Origin: Ypsolopha sequella
Taxonomy: Eukaryota; Arthropoda; Insecta; Lepidoptera; Ypsolophidae
Direction of reading: 5' to 3'
Assembly (NCBI GenBank): GCA_934047225.1
Contig: OW204011.1
Coordinates: 14,024,339 to 14,088,338, forward strand
DNA length: 64,000 nt
The translations under genes were made by a program, and so were the position numbers. The stretch's first letter is position 1; the number at the start of each line of letters is the position of its first letter. Positions 10,741-20,508 of this stretch are shown here, one piece after another. The notes under the pieces are model-generated. The model worked only from the letters and a program-made list of their open reading frames with translations, ran no database searches and was not told where the DNA came from.

Positions 10741-11278
10741 TTCAAGACAACGACGCCACTGAAACATTTCTAAGAGCCGGCGCGGCTAATTCACATTTTG
10801 ATTCAGTGAAAAAAGTAAACATTGAAAGAATGCATTCTCTAAAAGTCCCTCTTTTAATCGCCGTGGTCAGATATTATTCAATAAATTACGAGGACGTAAC
10901 CGAGTAATTTATTACTTTTGCGCCCGTGTATCATACTACGTTTTTCAATGCATAGTGTGAGGAAATAAAACAAATATAATCTTGTAAACTTTAATTATGA
11001 TTGGCTCAAAAGAACTCTATCCAGAGCCGTTAAACAGTGGAAAAAAAGTCTAATATTTATGGTACACAGAAAAGGTTGCAGGTTAGCTAACTTCTCGTAA
11101 ATAAATTAAAAAAATATATATAATAAAGCCCTAGGCTTTATTTTATAGGGCAAAATAATCGACTTTCTGTTCGGTTTTGATGCATAAAAAGTGGGCCTTT
11201 ACGAGCACATGCATTGAAAAAATAATAAACTGCGTAAATTATATTATTTAGTCTTTAATATGCCGTACCATATTTTGT
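10741..11278. repeat. Interspersed repeat B, copy 1, interrupted by a MITE
   Basis: The flanks 10741-10880 and about 11222-11278 match the two halves of an apparently uninterrupted copy at 25960-26185, including the GCCACTGAAAC phrase and the TTAATATGCCGTA end. The intervening 10881-11221 is absent from the other copy and is itself a repeated MITE. This is direct evidence of nesting. Confidence 0.7.
10881..11221. mobile_element. MITE family C, copy 1
   Basis: The core 10941-11221 begins TTTTTCAATGCAT and ends ATGCATTGAAAAA, a perfect 13-bp inverted repeat. Inside are GATTGGCTCAAAA and AAAGCCCTAGG, also present in the copies at 12503-12772 and 17430-17792. The extra 60 bases on the left (AATTACGAGGACG through GAGTAATTTATT) are shared with the 17-kb copy and absent from the empty site at 26 kb, so they belong to the insertion. 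No coding capacity. Confidence 0.7.
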
Positions 11279-11338
11279 TGTAACAGATGATCCTGTACAC
11301 TTACAAGGCTTGAAGGCTTACAAGTTAACACTACAGTA
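11279..11338. other. Short spacer ending in TTAA
   Basis: It ends with the TTAA (11335-11338) that borders the next element. Confidence 0.4.
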
Positions 11339-11932
11339 GGCGCGCCCTAATTGACTCCTATAACGCTCGCGCGGGGTACATCTGTAGCCCATTTTGAATG
11401 CAAATATTGTGGGTCATATTTAAGAAGAATGAAAAAGATTTTAATTTTATGAATAAACATCTTTATTTTTATCGTTTAATAATAAAAAAATAAAAATCAT
11501 AAATTTTTTAGGTAGTTTTTAACGAAACAACAGAAATTTTGGAAAAATCAACATGAGACGCAGACGCCGCCATGATTTCCTAAAAAGATATTAATAATAA
11601 GTATATTTGTTATAAAACAGTATTTAAAATGCAAAAATTACACTGAAATAAAGTACCCTTAAAATATGAGTACAATCTTTGCATAAATAATAGGGATTTA
11701 TCACATTCCCCGAAAGGTCGCGCGGGCTACATACGCAGCCCATTCACTTTATTAGTCGTTCTGTTCTGAAGTCCGTGTGCTGAGGGTAGCGACACGCTAC
11801 TGTACTGAGCGACGCGGGGGTCCATAGTCGAGGAATACACGGAAAAACAGCGCAGTAGTGTGACGCGTTTGAGAAAGAGGTACTAATAATATACCCTGGT
11901 CTACACCTGTAGCCCACGCGTCCACTCTAGTG
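11339..11932. mobile_element. TTAA-flanked non-autonomous element with CACTA-like ends
   Basis: The 594-bp element starts CACTACAGTAGGCGCG; its right end reads CACTAGAGTGGACGCG on the other strand. TTAA lies on both sides (11335-11338 and 11933-11936). The phrase TGTAGCCCA recurs in both subterminal regions. A TTAA duplication is the mark of the piggyBac superfamily, some members of which have CAC-starting termini. No transposase is present, so it would need a helper. Superfamily is an inference from the TSD. Confidence 0.65.
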
Positions 11933-11936
11933 TTAA

Positions 11937-12502
11937 CAATACAAGTACAAGTAACAATTAAAATTTAACAAATGGTTACAGCGTAAATATCATTTTGATA
12001 AAAACACATGAACTGTTTCACAATATTACTATATTTATAACTCCAACTGGTTTCGCCTCACGGAATCATTAAGGAGGTATACGCTGATTGTCATTCGACT
12101 AGGTCCAACCTAGACCCTACCGCCCGCCATTTTGAGATCGCACCCGCTGTGCGCCTCATTTTCATCTATTACTGTACACCTTTCTTACGAAGAAGATTAG
12201 CCGAGAAGAGCGCAACCAGGCACGAAGAGGAAGAAGAAAACCATCTTGGAGAACACCAGAAACTTGGTGGCTCAAGCGAAGCGTGGTTTGTGGTGCATGC
12301 AGCTCCTTCCCAAGGTCAGATCTTTCATCTTCGTAATATTTTCTCTTCACTTCCCGCTATTTTTAAAACCTATGGTGATACAAAGCACTGCCGTCATATC
12401 GCGTGCTCAGTGCAACAAACAGGAAACCATTATTTGTTGTTCTTTGACGATGCCGTGAGGCCTTCCCACACCCTCACCCTCACCTCTCACAAACACACAT
12501 AA
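11937..12502. other. Unassigned stretch with one short open frame
   Basis: A 117-codon frame (12149-12502, plus) has a Glu/His-rich middle and ends in a CCCTCACCCTCAC simple run. An overlapping frame contains ENTRNLVAQAKRGLWCMQLL, which looks retroelement-like, but I cannot place it. It stops where a MITE copy begins. Confidence 0.3.
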
Positions 12503-12772
12503 AGAGGAAATAAAACGAATATAATCAAAGAAAACAATTTAATTATTAAAGTTGAAAGTTACATTGTTACAATTTTACAAGTTAATGATTGGCTCAAAAG
12601 AACTGTATCCAGAGACGTTAAACAGTAAAAAAAAAAAGTATAACATTTATGGTACACAGGAAAGGTTGCTGGTTAGCCAATTTCTCGTATATAAATTAAA
12701 AAAAAGCCCTAGGGTAAAATAATCAACTTTCTGTATAAAAAGTAGGCCTTTACGAGTACTTGCATTGAAAAA
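12503..12772. mobile_element. MITE family C, copy 2 (left end missing)
   Basis: This copy starts at GAGGAAATAAAACGAATATA without the left inverted repeat and ends TGCATTGAAAAA. It shares GATTGGCTCAAAAGAACTGT and AGCCCTAGGG with the other copies and is shorter and more diverged. Confidence 0.65.
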
Positions 12773-13360
12773 TGTTTTATTGTAGCAGAGAGACGATTAA
12801 TTTACTAAAACAAACAATTTAATGTATTACCATCATAAATACGAGTATAATGTTACCACCATAAATATCAGTGAAAACCTCGTAAAAAAAACGGCCAAGT
12901 GTGAGTTGCACTTCAACGCCATGGGTTTGAGAACAGCAAGCGCAAAAACCATAAAAAAATTAAAACAAAGAATTCTTTTTACTTCGTAAAGGTTTGAATT
13001 CAAGTGGGCTTTGAAAACAAGGTGATTTGGGAACATCAGAATCGGAGTCGGAAGCCTCGAATGCGTTCTGAAAGTTTTGTTGATGGTTGGGATACTTGTA
13101 CTAGAGGTGTAGTTGCGCTGCAGTCGGGAGGCAGGAATACATGTTTTGTTAATAGTTGGGGAACTTACGCTCAATCACATTCTGCCGGAAACGACTCACA
13201 AACTGTAACAATAATTAAATATAAATTTTAAAACACTACACTGCGTGTTATTTTATATGTGACATAAAATTAAACTACATTTTCTACTGATCGTACTGAA
13301 CAACATTAAAAAGAAAATTAAAATCGCAAATAAATTTAAAAAAGAAAGATTAATTGAAAG
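12773..13360. other. Unassigned spacer
   Basis: ACGGCCAAGTGTGAGTTGCA at about 12890 resembles one end of the lepidopteran repeat seen in full at 56722-56985. A 75-codon plus frame (13004-13231) has no recognisable content. Confidence 0.3.
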
Positions 13361-13690
13361 AAAGAAAGAAAGAAATTTATTTGGGGACAAAAAGAATACA
13401 TGGAAAAGCAACATATAGGTACATAATAACTATTAACTTAAAACTAGTACTTATAATTAACATATTAGTCACAATAGTCTAAGATTGGGATGAAACTATC
13501 CCATGCATTCAACGTCACCAAATTGGCCATAACTCAGCATGGTGCTGTGACGCAATAATACATACTTATACAAACATAATGTATGCATTCTACGCCACAA
13601 CGCTGGTATTCTGTTACAGCCAGGTTGGGAGTGATATGCGATTGCGGACGCAAAAGTTTGGTTTGCAATAGGTAGTGCCAATTAAACTCG
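13361..13690 (-). repeat. Probable LINE 3' tail with GAAA repeats
   Basis: GAAAGAAAGAAAGAAA is followed by TTTATTTGGGG. On the minus strand this is an AATAAA-type 3' end followed by a TTTC run, common at LINE tails. There is no clear coding part, so the assignment is weak. Confidence 0.4.
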
Positions 13691-13916
13691 TACATTTGAA
13701 TTTTTTTTTTTTTGTAAAAGAATGCAGGATGTATGTACTTATCATGTTAAAGATTTAAATAATAAATTGCTAGTATTAAACTAGATAATGCCCTAAGGGT
13801 CTCGTAATTATTATATTAACTTGAGTTATTTGGACAAAAAATAAAAAACATTGTTTACAAAATGTATAAAAGAACCCATTAACCCATATTGACTTTAATG
13901 CGATTGACTCGGTACA
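13691..13916. other. AT-rich spacer
   Basis: Nothing recognised apart from a T-run at about 13700. Confidence 0.3.
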
Positions 13917-14774
13917 TAATATTTGTCCAACGGATTTAAATTGGGCGTGAGGCTGACTTCAGATCTTTCTTTTCGCAAACATATTGTTGATGTTTGCAAG
14001 AAGGCGTTTAGAACTTTGGGGTTTCTTCTCAGGACTGCAAATGGCTTTACTAGCATCTCAGCTATGAAGAGTTTGTACAACGCCTTAGTTCGAAGCAGGT
14101 TGGAGTGTAACGCGGTTGTCTGGGCTCCCCATGAAGCAAAGTATAATCTCATGTTGGAGAAAATTCAAAATAAGTTCACAAGATATCTCTACATGAGGCT
14201 TCATTGGGTGTATCTCAAATATCCGCTTATGTATCCGACATTATTGGTGCTAGGGATGGTTGGATACAACAAGCTGGAGGTTCGACGGGACCTTACTTTG
14301 GCTTCGTACCTGTTTAAGATATGGCGTGGAATAGAGTGTAATCCCGTTTTACTAAAGAAATGTAAGTTAAGGGTGCCCAAAGGTTTCCTAAGGGTGCAAA
14401 GTGGCTGGCTGTTTGATGTAGGAAGCAGTAGGACAAACCTTCACCAGAAGGCTCCCCTGACGCGAGCGCTACAACTGCTCAGCAGGATCCACAATCTCAC
14501 AGACATATTTCTCTGCTCTCTGAGTGAATTCACAAGAACAGCGTTGTATATTATTTGTTATGTATAAATTTTATTGTTGATTGTATTATGTGTTTGTAGT
14601 TTAATGTGAAAATTGTAAATTGTACTACGTCTATTGTTCTTATGCCATAGTAATTTTGATTCCTTTTTTTTTGATGTTATATTGTATATGTTAGCTGCAC
14701 TATCGCACTGGCCTAGCTGTTAAGATAGTATAATGTACTTAGTTAATAAATAAATAAATAAAAAATAAATAAAT
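13917..14774 (+). mobile_element. 5'-truncated Jockey-type LINE
   Basis: The frame 13923-14567 (214 codons) is the region after the RT catalytic core, with LGVRLTSDLSFRKHI, then SLYNALVRSRLECNAVVW, MLEKIQNKFTRYLY and LGMVGYNKLEVRRDLTLASY. These are standard landmarks of Jockey-like insect LINEs. The upstream RT and endonuclease are missing. About 180 bases of 3' untranslated sequence end in a TAAA-type repeat at 14747-14774. The frame is uninterrupted, so decay is modest. Confidence 0.85.
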
Positions 14775-14814
14775 CATCTTGTGATTGGTCACAAGCTGCT
14801 ACAGAATCCATAGT

Positions 14815-15241
14815 AGAGGACATTTTTTTTCATTTGCATATATAAAAAATCTGGCAAAGTGGAAGCATTTGTCAATGTCATAGATATATGCAATGTACAA
14901 CAGAGGCCCAAGAATGAATCCCTGAGGAACTCCAGATGGTATGTTAACTATATAGTATGTTAACTTTGAACCTCATTACCTACAGCCTGATTTCAATTTC
15001 TTACATAGGATGGCATTCTTCTTAATAAGTCAACACTGATTAGCAGAATGACGTGATTCACTCGGTCAAAAGCTTTCTCGAAGTCCGTGTAGATCACGTC
15101 AACCTGCCGATGCTTATCTTTACTATCAAATGTGTAACCCGGAAACACCGCAAGGTTGGACATGGTGGAATTTTGTTGTTGTGGAACATTTACCGCTATT
15201 GTAGAATATACGCGACTGTGAACCACACTTTCTAAAAACAT
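14815..15241 (-). pseudogene. LINE reverse transcriptase fragment
   Basis: On the minus strand QVDVIYTDFEKAFDRVNHVI (RT motif with the first catalytic Asp region) is followed, after lost sequence, by PSGVPQGFILGPLLYIAYIY and then FFIYAN, where a YADD box would stand. The segment between these motifs is shorter than normal and the catalytic box is damaged. It lies head-on to the LINE ending at 14774. Confidence 0.75.
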
Positions 15242-15689
15242 TCAATTTGGAGATGGGTCGGTAGTATTCTACCGGCAACTTTGACTCATTCTTGTGAATC
15301 ATTAAACCTTGTTCCTGGTCCTTGGCCGGGTTTCCGGTGTGGGTTCGGGCGGTTGATTGGATTTCACCATGTATAATATATATTTTATCTATAATTTTAA
15401 TCGTATATATATTGCTATTATTATTATATATTTATATATTTTATTACATATATATTTTTTATAAAATTAAATTTTGACTTGTGAAATGTGTATTTTATGT
15501 ACCTACTTTGAAAAATAAACTATTTGAATTTTGAATTATGAATTGGAACTATGTATGCTTTATCCACTCCCAAGGAAACAAATGATCTATGAAATATCAT
15601 TGTTTTTGGAATTAAATATTGAAGATAAATTTGTTTTTTTATTTAGTTTATATAAAATATTTATATAAAAACACTTATTAAAATAATAG
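15242..15689. repeat. Repeat D copy (minus sense) plus AT-rich DNA
   Basis: The segment at about 15290-15375, with CTTGTTCCTGGTCCTTGGCC and GCGGTTGATTGGATTTCACC, is the reverse complement of 61521-61610, so a repeat family is present in opposite orientations. The rest, to 15689, is almost pure A/T. Confidence 0.6.
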
Positions 15690-15809
15690 TTTCCAGATAT
15701 CTTTCGACATATAGTCGGCTTCAGTGGAATTTGATACAATTTATTAATATTAATATAAATTGTATCAAATTCCACTGAAGCCGACTATATGTCGAAATAT
15801 ATCTGGAAA
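15690..15809. repeat. Near-perfect 120-bp palindrome
   Basis: Left arm TTTCCAGATATCTTTCGACA pairs with the right arm across about 54 bases, with one mismatch seen, around an AATATTAATATT centre. It could fold into a long hairpin. The left-arm sequence recurs singly at about 34434-34485, as does the AT-rich lead-in before it, so it is probably a hairpin MITE or the inverted end of a larger element. Confidence 0.8.
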
Positions 15810-16607
15810 TGGCTTTTTATTAGTTATTTGTGTATTAGTCGAGATAAATTCATAGTTTCAGGTTTATTATTCAAGGTACGGTGCAATGAAAGTAAATGAA
15901 TTAAGATTAGAGCTAAAGAAAAGAGGGGCTAAAACAAAACTTAAGTCCTCCTTTCGTTTTCGAACATAACGGAACTGCACACATCATTGCGGCATTGTTT
16001 ATTCGCATTTAAGAAAGAAAAAAATATATATATTATATGGATAAGCAAAACAAAAAATCGAACTTCTATGTAAATCTAACCTAACAAACCTTTGACATAT
16101 ACCTTACGTGCCAGTGGCGCCAATTGGTGGCCTTTATAAAAGTAGACCCCATTGCAAGAGATGACACGTATGTGTGTATGTTATTAACAGTGGTGGTATA
16201 CTATTACTACCTCGACCCTTACTCCTATTTAACGACATCAAAAGTTTCTCAATATACAACTTACTGAGGAAGCGTCAAGTCAAAAGCACCCGTAACAGAA
16301 GAACTGTGTGTTAAAATAGGATTCAACTGCACTTACAGCCATAGTCATCATCATCGTCATCAGGGCTCGCCATCGCTAGATAAGTGTAGGAGCAGAACAC
16401 CACCTGTGGAACACATGCAAGGTTCATCAATGTTGAGGCAAAGCTACCGAACTGTAAAAGGTGATAGGTGATATTGGACAGAAGGATATAGAGGTAATCT
16501 ATTAATTTTGTATTGAACATGATTTTATAAAACTACAAATGATTATCCTGTACAATATATTCCTTAACTAAAATCCTGTAATAAAAAAGTTGAAAGAAAA
16601 GAAGAAA
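15810..16607. other. Unassigned spacer
   Basis: No gene or repeat is convincing. The 65-codon minus frame at 16323-16520 is AT-rich with an acidic start and has no supporting signal. Confidence 0.3.
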
Positions 16608-16850
16608 AAGGCATGTTCTTGCTAAGTTTCTTGCCTTTCTTTTTAGTTAGACTAATCGAAATGTTGTAGTTCTGTATTTATATTTAACTAACTGTATTTA
16701 TATTTTAGTATGAATCATTTGCAACTGTATCTATAATTTATTTTGTTTATGTGTTTTATTTTATTATGTTATTAAATTTATTTTGTGCCTTTTTCAACCC
16801 TTATTTATTTCTTTCGTTGATCTATTAATAATAAAACAATACAAAAATAT
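16608..16850 (+). repeat. Repeat E copy, probable LINE 3' untranslated end
   Basis: GTTCTTGCTAAGTTTCTTGC near 16613 is repeated almost exactly at 45490 with similar AT-rich sequence after it. A short conserved phrase before an A/T tail fits a LINE 3' end. No coding part remains. Confidence 0.45.
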
Positions 16851-16913
16851 GTTTTACTCGATATATTTCCGTTCACGGTATGGGGTCGTATTAGTCGAAA
16901 ACAAGGTGAGTGA

Positions 16914-17178
16914 ACAAGGTGAATTTGTGAACATCGTCCAAATTCATACTTGAGCCTTGGTAAGTGATCAGCATCATGAACCAATAACAATTTTTGGAAA
17001 ATTCATAAAATTAAATTTCGACTTCCCATAGTGATTCACTCAGGACGGGGAGTGAATTACTATGGGAAGTCGAAATTTCATCATACAAATTTCACAGAAA
17101 TTGTTATCGATTCATGATGCTGATGACTTACCCAAGACTCCAGTATGAAATTGGATGATGATCAAAAAGTCACCTTGT
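16914..17178. mobile_element. Hairpin MITE family F, copy 1
   Basis: The left arm (ACAAGGTGAATTT...CATCGTCCAAATTCAT) and right arm (...GGATGATGATCAAAAAGTCA then CCTTGT) are inverted complements over most of a 265-bp length. The centre is TCGACTTCCCATAGTGATTC answered by its complement. A second 265-bp copy lies at 34732-34996 and a one-armed remnant at about 44620-44690. Both larger copies sit in TATATA-rich DNA. Confidence 0.8.
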
Positions 17179-17429
17179 ATATATATACTCGTAGATTCGC
17201 CAAAAATTTTAAAATATTTGTTAGATTTTCCCGTTCTAATAATAAATTAATTTGTTCCATTATTTGTTATATTTTATTTAATTTACACTGTTATTTTTGT
17301 CTCAAAACGCATTAACGCAATAGTAACAGTAACTTATCCGTTTTTAGTATTCGAAAAACGGATAATATTGCAAAAGAAAATTTGTCGTACCAACATCAAT
17401 AGTAGTTTATGCTACTAGGGCGAAAAGGA
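17179..17429. other. AT-rich spacer
   Basis: Nothing recognised. Confidence 0.3.
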
Positions 17430-17792
17430 ATAAATTACGAGGACGACTTCAAACACGAGCGTAGCGAGTGTTTTAAACGTAACCGAGTAATTTATTGCTT
17501 TTACGCCCGTGTATCATACTACGTTTTTCAATGCATAGTGTGAGGAAATGAAAACAAATATAATCTTGTGAATTTTCAATTATGATTGGCTCAAAACGAT
17601 TGTATCCAGAGCCGTTAAACAGTGGAAAAAAAGTATGACATCTATGGTACACAAGAAAGGCTGCAGGTTAGCCAACCATTGCAAACAAATAATAAAAAAA
17701 AATAATAATAAAGCCCTAGGGCAAAATAATCGACTTTCTGTTCGGTTTTGATGTATAAAAAGTGGGCCTTTACGAGCACATGCATTGAAAAA
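17430..17792. mobile_element. MITE family C, copy 3
   Basis: The core 17524-17792 is bounded by TTTTTCAATGCAT and ATGCATTGAAAAA. The left extension (AATTACGAGGACG...TAATTTATT) also occurs at 10881 but here carries an extra ACACGAGCGTAGCGAGTGTT segment. It lies 80 bases from the duplicated promoter block. Confidence 0.75.
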
Positions 17793-17956
17793 TTATTTAT
17801 AATTATATTAAAAAAAAGCTCGTTCGGCAAAATGTTTAACAACTGTCGAAAAGTGAACTACAGTCAATTAGTTACAGAACATTAGGGCTCGGGAGCACAT
17901 TAAAACAAAACAAAATAGTTTTGTAAAAAACTCAACATTTAATAAAAAAAGCTTAC

Positions 17957-17995
17957 CATAGCGGCGATGAGAATAACGACTAACAGAGACTGCAT
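17957..17995 (-). CDS. First exon of a putative small secreted protein, paralog 1
   Basis: The exon encodes MQSLLVVILIAAM and is followed directly by a GTAAGC donor (17956-17951). The start fits the N-terminal and hydrophobic part of a signal peptide. The paralog at 57724-57762 reads MQSLLVTMLIAAL with donor GTAAGT, so start codon, length and splice phase (0) are conserved. A TATTTAAG box lies about 60 bases upstream of the ATG. No following exon can be identified; MITE C copy 3 occupies the downstream side. Product and function unknown. Confidence 0.55.
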
Positions 17996-18052
17996 TCTTC
18001 AATTTATTATTACTTTTTAAAGTGAAGTACGCTACTGTAGTTCATGCTGGCT

Positions 18053-18060
18053 CTTAAATA
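18053..18060 (-). promoter_or_regulatory. TATA-like box of paralog 1
   Basis: On the minus strand TATTTAAG lies about 60 bases upstream of the ATG and is followed by AGCCAGCATGAA. The box and surrounding AGAGCCAGC are identical in paralog 2. A GATA-type site, AGATAAAG, is conserved further upstream in both (about 18196 and 57970). Confidence 0.5.
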
Positions 18061-18428
18061 CTCTTCATAGAATCACCGTCAAACCTGTGTAAATATTGAA
18101 AAAAAACACCTAGTGCATATTTAGTATTAACTTTGTGTTTGGATGAATGCTGCATTATTAATAATTTCGTCACCAACATTCTAGAGTTATGTAGATAGAT
18201 AAAGGGATGTCCCATTAAAAACATTTTGCCTCTTCAGAGGCGTCATAATTATATCACTGAAATTAGCGTGACTGACCATCATAACAAAATAGATATTAAC
18301 AGCTAAGATTCACTTTAATTTTTGCGAGGAAATCTCAACGTCATCAGGCTCCGCGGGGTGCTCTGGCGCATGCAACACCGTGACCCACGAAGCAATAAGG
18401 AAGAGGATTTGGTGCTAGAATGGAGCCG

Positions 18429-18660
18429 TGTTACGATCAATTTGACCATGACGTCAATAAAGAGTGCGATTGCGATTGATGACGTGTGCTCTGTGCGCTC
18501 TGTGATTGGTGCATCGGCGGAGCCATCCTTCCTTCCATGTAGAGGTACATCCTTTCACCCCGCTTAGTGTCAAAGTAAGCAGATTTCCTGTAACATCATT
18601 TGTGGTATCTTTTGAAATACGTACATAATTTGTTAATAGTAAAACAAATGTGAAAGACAA
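18429..18660. other. Unassigned spacer
   Basis: Holds TGTGCTCTGTGCGCTCTGTG at about 18486 and nothing else recognisable. Confidence 0.3.
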
Positions 18661-18950
18661 TAATTAATACAAAAATAATCCTAAATAAATAATTATAAAA
18701 AGAAAATTGCCTCTAGATCACTGCCCTGCGGGAGAGTGCCCAAAATACTTGCCACATTACCTCTCTGTATGGCAAGACTTATACGCTGGCCTAGATAAGA
18801 GCCAGCTCGCCGGTCGCCGCTAGTGTCCACAAGCTTTACAGAGAGGTCCGTGACAAGCTGACGCGCCTCCGGACCCCATATCCCCATTGTCTCGACCCCA
18901 AAAGGCGCAAACATGTAGCTTGAACCTATTGCCACATATCTACTCCTCTA
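18661..18950 (-). mobile_element. 5'-truncated retroelement end, family A, copy 2
   Basis: The minus frame ending at 18693 holds FAPFGVETMGIWGPEARQLV, then SGDRRAGSYLGQRISLAIQR and SILGTLPQGSDLEAIFF before the stop. It extends further into the protein than the copy at 9593. An A/T tail follows toward 18661. The frame is intact within the fragment. Confidence 0.75.
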
Positions 18951-20189
18951 TTTTTGGTATCTTTTTGCGTACCGCTAGGATTATGTTAAACTAAACCAAA
19001 TAGAAACATTAAAATTAAATATTTGTATCAAGAGATGCTGAAAAGCAATTTGGTACACCGAGTTGTATGTCTTATTGTGTGACACAAAATAAAAAGTCTT
19101 AATACCAATGCCGATGGATAGGGAACGAGATTATCAAATGAAGAAGAACAAAAGTTATTGAGTGTTTCTCATAGCTTAATTTCGAAAAGATTATTTTTCC
19201 GAGAATATACGCCGTTTTAGGACATAGTTTTCATTGTTTCGTTGTATAAATAAACCATTATTTAGTATCCGATATGACGTCCATTGAGAATTTTAGTGAT
19301 TATAATAATTGCGGTGGGTGATTGCTTGTAAAAAAAAGTGGTCTGTCTCTGTCTGTTTACTCGTCTGTCTGTCCAATCAGTCGGAAGCAAATTATTATAA
19401 ATTTATCTCGATACTTGTTGTTATAAATTTATCTTGTCCTTATCTAGGATACATTTCTAAACAGCCATTTCTTAAGTGATGACACACGAAGGCAAATGGA
19501 AGTTGCAGCTTTTTCGTAAAAATATTTATCAATATGAGGTTTTTTAGACCGCAAGTTCCAAAATACGGCTTATTAAACCTAAATCTCCAAATGGTTTTCG
19601 AAATAACACACTAATATAATTTATACTAAGCGTTTCTGCTGAGTTTGGGAGTCCTCTGAATAAATAAAAATATTTTGTTCATCAAACATTACTTGTGCGT
19701 CATCGAGTGAACTTAATTAATTGCTTTTTAACCGAATTCTAAAAAGGAGGAGGTTCTCAATTTGACCGTCTTTTTTTTGGCGTTTTTACTCCATAACTTC
19801 GTCATTTTTTTTTTGTTTGGAAGAGTCTATCTATTCGGGATATTAAGGGAGGGGAGCTCAGAACCCCGTAGGGTACTCGCTTATCGTGCTGGAGGTATTT
19901 TACTTCGTCAAGACTCTAGAAGGAATATTTATAGATGGAGAGCCACCTTCACACCGATAGGACTCTCTAAGGAATCTTACTCGTGTTTTGTCTGAAAGAT
20001 CTTTTATACTGGATCTGTATTTATTTTTGGAAAACACGAAATAAATCAATCAATACGACGTATGTCGATCCATGAAGTTTATCGATTGCCAACTAAACAC
20101 GAACAAATAGTCCTTTAGCCTACCTATAAAACTAGCCTTACCTAAACCTAACATTGCCTAGCTATATGTTACAGTACTTTCAGGTAATC
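18951..20189. other. Unassigned spacer, possible repeat tail near 20040
   Basis: I see no gene. A 77-codon plus frame (19762-19995) starts in T-rich sequence and lacks recognisable motifs; the sequence after it ends AATAAATCAATCAATA, which may be a retroelement tail. GTCTGTCT simple repeats occur near 19345. Confidence 0.3.
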
Positions 20190-20508
20190 AGTTTGTGTTA
20201 AGGTGCTTATTGCAGGGCATTGCTTGAAAATTGCCAGTGTACCCACCTGACATTCGATATTTTTCGCGGGTAGGTGTTTAAAATAAACACACGCAAATTT
20301 GAAGCTCTAATTAATTTTAATACAATTATATATATTTTACTTACATTTTATATCCAAAGTGACTGTATTTTCAAGTGTACACAGTGTTATTTATTTTACC
20401 AATGTTTTGCTTCATTTGAGTTATGGTATAACTAAAAACTGCCACTCACCAAAACATAACCTCACTTAAAGACACTTTGGTACTACTGCACTTGTTTGAA
20501 AATCCACA

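Larger units (their letters stand above)
17873..18428 (-). repeat. Duplicated gene-start block, copy 1
   Basis: This approximately 550-bp block matches 57352-58215 in the same orientation, apart from an insertion at about 57372-57665 in the other copy. It covers part of an intron, a signal-peptide exon, a TATA-type core promoter and about 350 bases upstream with GCCTCTTCAGAGGCGTCATA and GGGGTGCTCTGGCGCATGCA. Similarity stops at AATGGAGCC on the upstream side. Confidence 0.85.

Noticed and set aside
12149..12502. 117-codon plus frame as a host gene
   Set aside because: It ends in simple CCCTCA repeats at a MITE junction, and an overlapping frame looks equally retroelement-like. Not enough support for a gene.
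19762..19995. 77-codon frame as a membrane protein
   Set aside because: The hydrophobic start is a T-run artefact, and the sequence looks like a retroelement tail.
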